This document shows, in pieces, positions 36,337 through 44,920 of a DNA stretch of 64,000 bases (its first letter is position 1; each line of letters opens with the position of its first letter). The stretch covers positions 1 through 64,000 of the forward strand of contig NZ_JACJSM010000002.1 of the NCBI RefSeq assembly GCF_014698145.1, given 5' to 3'. The position numbers and the translations under genes were made by a program. The DNA is from Oscillatoria sp. FACHB-1406. GTDB taxonomy: Bacteria > Cyanobacteriota > Cyanobacteriia > Cyanobacteriales > Spirulinaceae. The notes under the pieces were generated by a model. It did not search any database. It saw nothing but the letters and a program-made list of their open reading frames with translations, and was not told the origin of the DNA.

Positions 36337-36807
36337 ATGACTTTTGAAATTCCGCAAACGGTTAAGGCGTATTCGCAATTTTTCCATCCGGCGTTAATGT
36401 GGGTGTTGTTAGCGATGACGGTGTACGCCCTATACTCCGGACTGAAAATTCGCCAAACGCGCAGCGCTGATAAAGAAGTTCGTAAGGAACTGATTAAAAA
36501 GAACTTCACCGACAAACATTATAAAGTCGGTTCGATCCTCTTATCTTTAATGGTCGCGGGCGCGATCGGCGCGATGGCTGTTACTTATATTAATAACGGC
36601 AAAATCTTTTTCGGGCCGCACTTGCTGGTGGGCTTGGGAATGACTGTCGCGATCGCAACTTCTGCTGCTCTGGTTCCTTTCATGCAGAAAGGCAACGAAC
36701 TTGCTCGTTATAGCCATATTACGATTAACGTAACGCTTTTGGGATTATTTTTCTGGCAAGCGGTATCGGGCGTGGAAATCCTCGGACGTATCATTAGCAA
36801 AATGTAG
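36337..36807 (+). CDS. DUF4079 family membrane protein
   Basis: The 156-residue protein has four hydrophobic segments and the family's opening SQFFHPALMWVLLAMTVYALYSG, then KHYKVGSILLSLMV and a His-containing third and fourth helix (GPHLLVGLGM, ARYSHITINV). The His residues in the helices could bind haem, as in cytochrome b561-like folds, but this is not established. Its end is marked by a strong terminator. Confidence 0.85.
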   Translation: MTFEIPQTVKAYSQFFHPALMWVLLAMTVYALYSGLKIRQTRSADKEVRKELIKKNFTDKHYKVGSILLSLMVAGAIGAMAVTYINNGKIFFGPHLLVGLGMTVAIATSAALVPFMQKGNELARYSHITINVTLLGLFFWQAVSGVEILGRIISKM

Positions 36808-36863
36808 CGTTTAATTGATAATCGATCGTTGACGATGGACAATTATTAATTAAACAAGGGTAG

Positions 36864-36890
36864 GGGCATAGCAAGTGCTATGCCCGTTTT
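36864..36890 (+). terminator. Intrinsic terminator after the DUF4079 gene
   Basis: Arms GGGCATAGCA and TGCTATGCCC pair perfectly, followed by GTTTT. It is placed between convergent genes and may serve both strands. Confidence 0.8.
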
Positions 36891-36935
36891 AAATCTACTA
36901 TTCACTCGTCCTATCGCGGGACAAGTTTAGGGGAT

Positions 36936-37667
36936 TTAAACGTTAACAAAAGGACGAGATTGTTTCGGCGGAATCGGCAAGCCGAGATTGTCGTGAAAAT
37001 CTTTTTGAACTTTGTAGGTGAGTCGGGGAGAAACTTGGCGCACGATTTCAGCGAGTAAGCGATCGCCGCTATTTTGAATTAAGGAATGAGGAAGTTTGTT
37101 AATAAACTTCGGAAAGCGCACTGCAACTTTTAACTGCAAGTTCCATTCAACCTGCGTGAGGTGCGTCGGATAAACGGCAGCCTTTTTGTAATGATTTTGC
37201 ATTGCCCAATCCGTTGCTTCTGCCGCCACTTCCGTCAGCTTCATCGAAGCGGAATAGTCAATTTCATAACCCGGAGGCGTGTAATCGGGAACGGGGACGC
37301 TGTACATCACGTACTCATTATCTTCAGGCGGTAACAGTACGACTCCCATTTTCGGTTCGACTTCATAGCCAAACGAACCAAAACGTCCGACGGTTAAGAT
37401 ATAACCATTTTTTCCTAACGGTTCGGCACTCATGGGTTTGGCACAGCGACAAAACCAACCCTCATGGGCGCTTAGATATTCTGCCACCGTTGACACCGCA
37501 GCATACATTCCCATATTCCCCCGAAAGCGCGTCTCGAAGTAAAAGGGAACGGTTGCATCGATTTCCAATTGCTCTGGACTCCGTTCGCTGGCGATGATTA
37601 ATGAGTCGGCTTCGGCAACCCGATCGAACTGGGGTTGAAATTGGCGATTGCTAAGGGGTAAGTGCAT
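36936..37667 (-). CDS. DUF1997 family protein
   Basis: The 243-residue protein carries the DUF1997 features: an N-terminal polyketide-cyclase-like beta sheet with repeated aromatic residues, then LPHSLIQNSGDRLLAEIVRQ and VSPRLTYKVQKDFHDN. The family is conserved in cyanobacteria and plants without a known activity. Single gene. Confidence 0.87.
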   Translation of the reverse strand: MHLPLSNRQFQPQFDRVAEADSLIIASERSPEQLEIDATVPFYFETRFRGNMGMYAAVSTVAEYLSAHEGWFCRCAKPMSAEPLGKNGYILTVGRFGSFGYEVEPKMGVVLLPPEDNEYVMYSVPVPDYTPPGYEIDYSASMKLTEVAAEATDWAMQNHYKKAAVYPTHLTQVEWNLQLKVAVRFPKFINKLPHSLIQNSGDRLLAEIVRQVSPRLTYKVQKDFHDNLGLPIPPKQSRPFVNV

Positions 37668-37893
37668 ACGACTATCTCTGGTGTAGAGTTAACCCAATTT
37701 TTGGCGAAATCGGACTTGCTGGCTTTCGGGCAAGATAACTTTAATATTGGCGCGTCGCGTAACAGGTGGTTGTGATTTAAAGCACATCATCCAATTGATT
37801 TAATCTTTTTTCAGCGAGTGCAATTTCCCTAAACCTTTATGGATTCGAGCTTTTGGTCTTTAAGAGAAAAAATATTCTCCGTAGTTTAAAGTA

Positions 37894-38766
37894 TCAAAAT
37901 AGACTTAGCTGGTCGGGAGACTGCGGCGGGCGATCGCTGGGGAGTGGTGGAATGGGTACGCCAGCGCTCTCGAGTTGGTGCTGAAACGAACCGGCAATAT
38001 GGGGCGATCGCGCTTCGATCGGACAATGGACAAAAAAGTAGATTTGCGTTCCTCCTTCTAACTCAGATTTTATCCATTGCTCCCATTCTTGCAAATACCT
38101 GCAATTATACTCATCCTCCGGATGGGAAATAAAACGCACTAAGCTAAACTCAGCCGTAACGCTGGGTTGCAAAGGAAGTTGCGGTTTGCGACGTTCCGAG
38201 GCGAGTTGGGGATCGTCGGGTGCGTTGTAGATGGGGCGAGTATCGAGTAGAACGCGCGCGATCGCTAATTCGCGCAACAATTGATTTAACCGTTCGGCGT
38301 TGCTTTCCTCAAACCAGTCGCGATGGCGGACTTCCAAGGCAAAGGAAAAGCGATCCCGAGGCAGTTTTGTTAAGAATTCTTGCAAGTCATCCCACTGTTG
38401 CGGATTGTAACTGGGGGGAAGTTGAGCAAAAATCGGCCCCAGTCTGTCGCCCAAATAAGCCATGCGATCGCAAAAACTCAACGCCGCCTCGATATGGGGA
38501 ACCAATAAACCCTCGTGAGTGATGGCTTTCGGGACTTTAGGGCAAAACTTAAATCCGGGGGGCGTTTCGGCTGCCCAGCGCTCGACTGTAGCTTGCTGCG
38601 GTACGGCGTAGAAGGTTGTATTGCCCTCTACTGTAGCAAGGCGCTGAGCGTAGAGCGATAGAAAATCTTTGGCGGGACTTTTGGGGGGAAAAAAGTCACC
38701 CACCCACCCTTTATAAGACCAAACCGCGCAGCCTAAATAGAAGGATTTAGCCGTTGAATTTGTCAT
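37894..38766 (-). CDS. DUF72 family protein
   Basis: The 290-residue protein has the DUF72 TIM-barrel pattern: YLGCAVWSYKGWVGDFFPPK, TVEGNTTFYAVP, FKFCPKVPKAITH and FALEVRHRDWF. The function of the family is unknown; conserved acidic and His residues suggest a hydrolase. Its start codon overlaps the stop of the preceding acetyltransferase gene (TAATG), so translation is coupled. Confidence 0.9.
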   Translation of the reverse strand: MTNSTAKSFYLGCAVWSYKGWVGDFFPPKSPAKDFLSLYAQRLATVEGNTTFYAVPQQATVERWAAETPPGFKFCPKVPKAITHEGLLVPHIEAALSFCDRMAYLGDRLGPIFAQLPPSYNPQQWDDLQEFLTKLPRDRFSFALEVRHRDWFEESNAERLNQLLRELAIARVLLDTRPIYNAPDDPQLASERRKPQLPLQPSVTAEFSLVRFISHPEDEYNCRYLQEWEQWIKSELEGGTQIYFFVHCPIEARSPHIAGSFQHQLESAGVPIPPLPSDRPPQSPDQLSLF

Positions 38767-39959
38767 TAAACATTGACATCCAATTGAATCTCGCGCTTGC
38801 TAAAAGGCAAATCTTGATTGATTGCCTCGATTTCTTCGCCCTCCATCTCATTAACTTCCTGAATGTAAGAGCGTAAAATTTGGCTCATACGAGAGTTATA
38901 AAATCGATGATAACTATAATTTGGGGTAGCGGGAAAGCCGCGCCGCCGCTTGTGTTGTCCGCCCGCACCCGGATCGAACATTTGAATGTTTTGGGAAATT
39001 GCCCATTCGATCGGTTTATAGTAGCAGGTTTCAAAGTGGAGGCAATCGTATTCTTGAAAGCAGCCCCAATACCGTCCGTAGAGGTTTTCGCCTTTGTGAA
39101 TGCAGAACGATAAACCGACGGGATTATGGGAATCATCGTCTCGGTAAGCCGCAAAGAGAACGACGCGATCGCGATAATTTGGATAAAGCTGCTCGAAAAA
39201 TTTTCGCGTCAGATATTTACTGCCCCAATAAAACTTATCGCAAGTGCTGCTGTAGAAATTGTAAATTGTAGGAAATAAAGGATGAGGAATATCTTCGCCA
39301 CTGAGGATTTCTAGGCGCAATTGTGCCTTATCGACCGCTTTGCGTTCGCGTTTGATATTGCGGCGCTGGTTGGCATTAAAGCATTGCAGGTAGTCGTCAA
39401 AGTTGTTAAAGTTACGATTCGTCCAAATGTAGCTGTGGTGCAGCCAACCGGTGTAACCGTGTCGTTCGAGTTGGGGCTGCCAGTCGGGATCTACAAAAAG
39501 AAAATGACAGCCCGATATGCCGTTGCGCGTGCAAAAGCGCTCGATTTCTGCCATCATTAGCGCCGTTAACTCGGTTTCATCTTCGCCGGGAGCGATAATA
39601 AAGCGATAGCCCGTCGCGGGAGTAAAGGGAGTCATCCCCAACAGTTTGGGGTAATAGCGAATCCCCAAACGATGGGATAAATCCGCCCATTGATGGTCGA
39701 AGACAAATTCGCCGTAACTGTGAGTTTTGAGGTAGAGAGGGGCAAGCGCGATCGGTTCGCGTCCCCGCCATACCGTTAAATGATAGGGTTGCCATCCCGT
39801 CCGCGCGATCGCGCTTCCGGAAGTTTCGAGGTTTTGCAACCATTCCCACTCCAAAAATGGCGTTTTTAACGGCTGTGCGAGTTCGTCCCAAGCCATTTTA
39901 GGGATTTCCGCGATTTTTTGCATCCACTGGACATTATAAGCAAGCTTTCGTTGGTTCAT
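38766..39959 (-). CDS. GNAT-superfamily protein, COG3146 (peptidogalycan biosynthesis type)
   Basis: The 397-residue protein matches the COG3146/DUF482 family: WLHHSYIWTNRNFNNFDDYL, NQRRNIKRERK, GRYWGCFQEYDCLHFETCYYKPIEWA, then DPGAGGQHKRRRGF. These are two fused GNAT-like lobes, related to FemAB-type aminoacyl transferases. The substrate is unknown. It is the first gene of a two-gene operon with the DUF72 protein. Confidence 0.88.
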   Translation of the reverse strand: MNQRKLAYNVQWMQKIAEIPKMAWDELAQPLKTPFLEWEWLQNLETSGSAIARTGWQPYHLTVWRGREPIALAPLYLKTHSYGEFVFDHQWADLSHRLGIRYYPKLLGMTPFTPATGYRFIIAPGEDETELTALMMAEIERFCTRNGISGCHFLFVDPDWQPQLERHGYTGWLHHSYIWTNRNFNNFDDYLQCFNANQRRNIKRERKAVDKAQLRLEILSGEDIPHPLFPTIYNFYSSTCDKFYWGSKYLTRKFFEQLYPNYRDRVVLFAAYRDDDSHNPVGLSFCIHKGENLYGRYWGCFQEYDCLHFETCYYKPIEWAISQNIQMFDPGAGGQHKRRRGFPATPNYSYHRFYNSRMSQILRSYIQEVNEMEGEEIEAINQDLPFSKREIQLDVNV

Positions 39960-40461
39960 AGATGTTCTTATTTGTCAAAAAAAATCGCAGGAGGAAAGGG
40001 CTATAAATCCTTGACGCGGATAACAAATCGCCTCATTGTAGCCCAACTCTTAAAAGAACGGTGAGTTCTTTAAGCGTTGGGCAATAAGCAACTACCACAC
40101 GATGGCTAAAAATAATCAATCCGTTGGATTTTTTAAAGATTCCAGGCGAGCTTAAAATCACTCGCTCCGAACGCGTAGATTGTTTGAGAAATCATCGAGT
40201 CTTTGTTAGCACTGTAGCTTGAGTCAGAGCCAAATTCAGCGCTCTAACGCTAACTTCCTCGCACTGAGGAGAAAGATAGTCTATCGTTCTTTTCACCTCA
40301 AACTTTAAGAACAAAAAATAGAATGAGAGGGAAATTCACGAGCGGATGAAAACCTAATTCTTGAGGGGATTGCAATGACTCTTTCTTTGTCAAATGAGGG
40401 CTAAAATCAGCTTAATCCGAACTGACCTTTGGATTTTTAAACGACCGGGATACACGAATTT
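39960..40461. other. Intergenic region with a large hairpin
   Basis: This 502-nt gap lies between two minus-strand genes and holds the promoter of the acetyltransferase operon. A long inverted repeat lies at 40041-40082. The rest is AT-rich with no recognised gene or RNA. Confidence 0.55.
40041..40082. repeat. Long imperfect hairpin about 80 nt upstream of the GNAT gene
   Basis: The arms GCCCAACTCTTAAAAGAAC and GTTCTTTAAGCGTTGGGC pair over 17-18 bp with one mismatch and one bulged A around a 5-nt loop. No U-tract follows on either strand. It could be an operator, a leader hairpin or a small dispersed palindrome. Confidence 0.65.
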
Positions 40462-41151
40462 TTAACGTTTAACGCGATAGTTCAAAAACAGTTCTCCCTC
40501 GATATTAATCACCTCGCACAAATCCAACCTAGGTGCTTCAGCGGTGAAAAATCCCTGTCCCGCCACTGGCGTAGCCGCATCCGCACCGCCCAGAATGACG
40601 GGACAGAGCGTAATCCAGAATTCATCGATTAAATTAACAGCCAAAAGAGACGCAATTAGCTCCGCGCCGCCAAGGACGGCAATCCGGTGGAGATTAAATT
40701 GAGCGAGTTGCTCTAAAACAACCGGCCAATCGAAGACGAGACGCTCGGCGGACGGGGTAGCAGCACCAATGAGAACGCGCTCGAACTGAGGTTGCTCTTG
40801 CCAGCGTTGCGCTCCTTCGGGGGACGTTAACAACCAGCGGGGAATGCCCTGGCGAAAAAAGTTCCAATCGGGATCGAGATTGCCCGAGGGCGAACAAACG
40901 ATGTTAATCGGTTGGGGGGGTTTGCCTTGTTGCTGGCGCTCGTCGAGGAGGGCAGGAGTCGTCACTGGGAGGCTGGCTTGGTCGGCGCGCAAGGTTCCCG
41001 CGCCCAAAAGAAGGGCATCCGCGCGAGCAATCTGACGTTCGAGGTGTAGCTTATCGTGATGCGAGCCAATATGAGCCGCAGTGCGGGAGCGATCGGCAAT
41101 CTTGCCATCCGCACTCATGGCGAGTACAACAGTGGTATGAGGGCGATTCAC
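40462..41151 (-). CDS. RibD C-terminal-like reductase (dihydrofolate reductase fold)
   Basis: The protein resembles the reductase half of RibD, which reduces 5-amino-6-ribosylaminouracil phosphate with NADPH in riboflavin synthesis. Its core is PHTTVVLAMSADGKIADRSRT, the DALLLGAGTLRADQ region, IVCSPSGNLDPDW and VLGGAELIASLLAVNLIDEFWITLCPVILGG. No deaminase domain is present. The frame is open to 41328, but the extra 59 residues look non-coding. GTG at 41151 (VNRPHTT) begins the conserved core, giving 229 residues. The start is uncertain, as no good ribosome site precedes it. Confidence 0.8.
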   Translation of the reverse strand: MNRPHTTVVLAMSADGKIADRSRTAAHIGSHHDKLHLERQIARADALLLGAGTLRADQASLPVTTPALLDERQQQGKPPQPINIVCSPSGNLDPDWNFFRQGIPRWLLTSPEGAQRWQEQPQFERVLIGAATPSAERLVFDWPVVLEQLAQFNLHRIAVLGGAELIASLLAVNLIDEFWITLCPVILGGADAATPVAGQGFFTAEAPRLDLCEVINIEGELFLNYRVKR

Positions 41152-41487
41152 TGTAAAAGCCAGAGAATGGTAGTAAGGGTGGGCAAAAATAATGCCTCCT
41201 CCGTCACAAACTCGCGAGGATCGCGCATTTGCGTTATTCCAGCCCGAGATGACAGAAGAGGGATTATAACGTTTCTTTATTGTAGGAGGAAGCTCAGAAG
41301 GGTGCAAGTCGCCGCTGCGCGATCGCATCGATCGCTATGGAATGTTACTGAGATTAAGGCAGGGGGTTGCGGTTCATCTTAGGAAAGATAGAGTTTTTAG
41401 CCAGTGACGGGTTGCTGATTTCAGTGCTAGCCAATCGGGGGTGAGGTCAATTTTGCGAGGGACTCACCTGCTCGCTCCCGAGGGCGA
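41152..41487. other. Intergenic region
   Basis: This 336-nt divergent gap carries the RibD-like promoter and possibly that of the interrupted small ORF. The part next to RibD is an open frame extension without protein-like features. No RNA or repeat seen. Confidence 0.4.
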
Positions 41488-41718
41488 GTGAATAAATTTA
41501 TCATAGTCAATAGCGCCTACAGCGATTGCTATGCTTATGTCCGTACCGAACAATGAAATATTCCAGGTCAGAACAGTTTTGGATTCATTGCCCTTACCGG
41601 CTCGAAGGATTTCAATCCGGGCGATCGCGCTCCCTCTGCTACATTTAACGTAGATAACGTGCAGACCACTTCCTCCTCTTGGGTTTTAAGCCTCAACGAC
41701 GGCAGTTTCTATGGCTAA
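41488..41718 (+). pseudogene. Small ORF interrupted by one in-frame TGA
   Basis: From GTG 41488 (preceded by GAGGGCGA) the frame reads VNKFIIVNSAYSDCYAYVRTEQ, meets TGA at 41554-41556, then continues in frame for 53 residues (GQNSFGFIALTGSKDFNPGD, ATFNVDNVQTTSSSWVLSLN, DGSFYG) to TAA 41716-41718. The composition is protein-like on both sides. The end overlaps the start of the sensor kinase. No family recognised. A chance open stretch is possible. Confidence 0.35.
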
Positions 41719-43687
41719 GCCATCTTCCCCATCATTTCGTCGCATCTTACTCTCGCGCCTTATTCTGCTCAGCGTACCCGTCCTGCTGCTCGGAATGTGC
41801 GTAACTTCCACCGTAACTTACCGAAAAGCGCGTCGCGCTCTTTTAGACACGGCAAGGCAAAACCTCACTGAAAGTGCCATTCGCAAAGCCGAAAGCATGA
41901 GCCAAGAGATCGCTTCCTTAAAAAAATATTTGGCAGCGACGAGCCAAAACAATGTTTTAGTGGAAGAGCAACGCGACAACTATCAAGAGTTCGTGCAACT
42001 CTCGATCGAGCAACTTCCCACCCAAGTTCAGTGCTTGCAGTTAATCGAAGTCCAAACGCGAAGCTTATCGGCTAGCACCTGCGGTTCGCAAAAACTGTTT
42101 GACCCCGAAGAAAACTCCTGGCCGACAACCAATCGCCAACTGCTCTTAGATAGCGCGCAAGTTAAGCTCCAAGTTCTCTTACCCTCTCCGAGTACGACAG
42201 CTTACCCCGCCAAACCGATCGGGAACTTACCTCCTTCGAGCAAGTTGTCGCTGCGGCTGGAAGTTCCCGTTTATAACAGCACCGGCAATTTATCTCATAT
42301 TCTTGTTCTCAAAACGATTATCGAGCAACAAAGTCAAATCAGACCGGGTTCTTTAACAGGCTATTCCGTTGTCATCGACGAGAGTCGCACCATTCTCATG
42401 CACCCCGATCCCCAACGAATCGGTCGCAATATCGCTCGCGAAGTCGATGCTTCGAGATACGAGAGCCTTCTCAAAAATGCTTTCTCCGGTCGGAAGGATT
42501 TTTTGCACTTTGAGTTTCAAGGTCAGGCAGAATCCGTCGCAGGCTATACGGCAATTTCTAGTCCCATCGCTCCGGATTCCAACGAGCAATGGGCTATCCT
42601 CGCCGTAACGAGTCTCGATGACGCGCTCGCCGGTCTCTGGGAGATTCAAAAGACTTTAGTGCTGCTGCTGCTGACGCTAACTCTCTCGTTGATTGGCGCG
42701 AGTTTTTTGGTGATTCTCTATCTCTCGCAAGATATCGCTCGTCCCCTCGAAAAGCTTAGAGATTTTGCCCTCGATGAGGATAATCTTTACTCCAACGACC
42801 AAGTGCCGCAGAATTTAAAAATTCGGGAGTTTAACGAGTTAGCCAGTGCGTTAAACCGTATGGTCAAACGTCTTAAGGCTTGGGCATTGGAATTGGAGAG
42901 CGCTTGGAAAGAAGCGCAAACGGCAAACCAACTGAAAAGCGAGTTTTTGAAGACAATTTCCCACGAATTGCGAACGCCTCTCAATGGGATTATCGGCTCG
43001 ATTCGTTTAATTGCCGATGGATTTTGCGACGATCGCGAGGAAGAGATGGAGTTTCTCGAACAGGCAGATCGCGCTGCTGTACGCCTGAGCGGAATTATCA
43101 ACGATCTCCTCGATATTTCTAAAATTGAGTCGGGTCAATTGACGGTGACGCTAGAGATCGTTGATTTCACTCAATTGTTAGCCGAAGCGATCGCGCCTTA
43201 TCAACCTGCCCTAGAAGCAAAAGCCTTGATCCTCATCCCGCCCGAAACTCAAGCGTCCTACAAAGTTCACGCCGACCCCGCTAAACTCAAACAAGTTTTT
43301 TCTAACATTATTGATAATGCCATTAAATTTACTAAAACCGGGAAAATTACGGTTTCAGTCTGCGTTGAATCTCTTGTTTCTGCTTTGAACCCTCGAGGCG
43401 AGGAGAGTCACTCGATTCATTCCCCTGTAACTCACCCCACGAAGCAGGTCGTCGCTACAATTGAGGATACCGGGATCGGCATTGCTGCCGACAAGATGGA
43501 TAAACTCTTTCGTCCTTTCGTTATGGTGGATGGCTCGACGACCCGCGAGGCGGGGGGGACGGGCTTGGGTTTGGCACTCTCTCGCAATTTTATTGAGTTA
43601 ATGGGCGGAACAATCGTGTTAACCAGTTCCGGTAAAGATAAAGGAACAAAGGTTAAAATTGCTCTGCCTTTAATCATGAATCGTTGA
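41711..43687 (+). CDS. Sensor histidine kinase with extracytoplasmic Cache-like domain
   Basis: This 658-residue kinase has TM1 (about 12-35), a large periplasmic Cache-type sensor (about 36-310), TM2 (about 315-340), HAMP (about 341-395), a DHp domain with phospho-acceptor His418 in ISHELRTPLNG, and HATPase_c (N box NIIDNAIKFT, EDTGIGIA, then GGTGLGLALS). The response regulator is not adjacent. It precedes fni by 59 nt but an operon is not evident. Confidence 0.93.
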   Translation: MAKPSSPSFRRILLSRLILLSVPVLLLGMCVTSTVTYRKARRALLDTARQNLTESAIRKAESMSQEIASLKKYLAATSQNNVLVEEQRDNYQEFVQLSIEQLPTQVQCLQLIEVQTRSLSASTCGSQKLFDPEENSWPTTNRQLLLDSAQVKLQVLLPSPSTTAYPAKPIGNLPPSSKLSLRLEVPVYNSTGNLSHILVLKTIIEQQSQIRPGSLTGYSVVIDESRTILMHPDPQRIGRNIAREVDASRYESLLKNAFSGRKDFLHFEFQGQAESVAGYTAISSPIAPDSNEQWAILAVTSLDDALAGLWEIQKTLVLLLLTLTLSLIGASFLVILYLSQDIARPLEKLRDFALDEDNLYSNDQVPQNLKIREFNELASALNRMVKRLKAWALELESAWKEAQTANQLKSEFLKTISHELRTPLNGIIGSIRLIADGFCDDREEEMEFLEQADRAAVRLSGIINDLLDISKIESGQLTVTLEIVDFTQLLAEAIAPYQPALEAKALILIPPETQASYKVHADPAKLKQVFSNIIDNAIKFTKTGKITVSVCVESLVSALNPRGEESHSIHSPVTHPTKQVVATIEDTGIGIAADKMDKLFRPFVMVDGSTTREAGGTGLGLALSRNFIELMGGTIVLTSSGKDKGTKVKIALPLIMNR

Positions 43688-43746
43688 GCGTTACTTCCGG
43701 GCAATGACTAATAATGTAATCCGATCGCTGATGACTGATAACTCAA

Positions 43747-44778
43747 ATGACTGATACTCAAGCTCGAAAGGCAGACCATATTCGGATTTGTCTGGAAGAA
43801 GATGTTCGTTTCGAGGAGCAAACTCACGGTTTAGAACGCTATCGGTTCGAGCATTGCTGTTTGCCCGAACTCGATTGCGATCGCATCGAACTTTCTACGG
43901 AATTTTTGGGGAAGTCTCTCGGCGCGCCTCTATTGATTTCTTCAATGACGGGAGGAACCGAACGCGCTAAGACGATCAATCGCCGCTTGGCGGTGGTGGC
44001 GCAAACTTACAAGCTGGCAATGGGCGTGGGATCTCAACGGGTCGCGATCGAACGTCCGGAGGTTGCGGATACGTTCGCCGTGCGCGATCTCGCTCCCGAT
44101 ATTCTCCTGTTTGCCAATCTCGGAGCCGTACAACTGAATTATACTTACGGTTTGCGGCAGTGTTTGCAAGCCGTCGAGCTTTTAGAAGCAGATGCGCTGA
44201 TCTTGCATCTCAATCCTTTGCAGGAGTGCATCCAACCCCAGGGCGATCGCGATTTTTCCCAATTACTTGACAAAATCGAATTGATATGTAGCAAGCTCCC
44301 GGTTCCGGTCATTGTTAAGGAAGTCGGCAACGGCATCTCAGCGAAGATGGCGCGAGTGTTAATCGAAGCGGGAGTGGGCGCGATCGACGTGGCGGGTGCG
44401 GGCGGGACATCTTGGGCAAAAGTTGAAAGTCAGCGATCGCACAGTCCGATGCAGCGCCGCTTGGGACAAACCTTTGCCGATTGGGGACTGCCGACAGCGG
44501 AATGCGTCGTCAGCATTCGCCAACAATACCGCGACGTTCCGCTGATTGCTTCCGGGGGACTGCGTAACGGTTTAGACGCAGCCAAAGCGATCGCGCTCGG
44601 AGCCGATCTCGCCGGACTTGCCTTCCCCTTCCTACAAGCAGCCAGCGATTCTGCCGCCGCCACCGACGAACTCGCGCAACTCCTCCTCGCCGAACTGAGA
44701 ACGGTTCTCTTCTGTACCGGCAATGCTAACATCTTCGCCCTCAAACAATCGAACTGCCTCCAAAAGTTAGCCCCCTAA
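43747..44778 (+). CDS. fni: Type 2 isopentenyl-diphosphate delta-isomerase
   Basis: It interconverts isopentenyl and dimethylallyl diphosphate with FMN and NADPH, supplying carotenoid and chlorophyll phytol synthesis. The 343-residue protein has [14 protein letters not shown] near the start, [62 protein letters not shown] and [20 protein letters not shown]. All family hallmarks are present and the length is normal. Confidence 0.95.
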   Translation: MTDTQARKADHIRICLEEDVRFEEQTHGLERYRFEHCCLPELDCDRIELSTEFLGKSLGAPLLISSMTGGTERAKTINRRLAVVAQTYKLAMGVGSQRVAIERPEVADTFAVRDLAPDILLFANLGAVQLNYTYGLRQCLQAVELLEADALILHLNPLQECIQPQGDRDFSQLLDKIELICSKLPVPVIVKEVGNGISAKMARVLIEAGVGAIDVAGAGGTSWAKVESQRSHSPMQRRLGQTFADWGLPTAECVVSIRQQYRDVPLIASGGLRNGLDAAKAIALGADLAGLAFPFLQAASDSAAATDELAQLLLAELRTVLFCTGNANIFALKQSNCLQKLAP

Positions 44779-44920
44779 GACCTGACGGTGAATTCAAAAG
44801 TCCCGTTAAAATAAGACTGTTCGCGCCGAACGACGGGCAATGGCTGGCAATGATTTTAAAGATATCCCCAGGCTCAGTCTTCCGCTGTTGCACTATCGCT
44901 ACTCCCCATTTATATAAAAT

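Noticed and set aside
41152-41328. 59 extra residues at the start of the RibD-like reductase
   Set aside because: The extension is not protein-like, and the conserved core begins at VNRPHTT.
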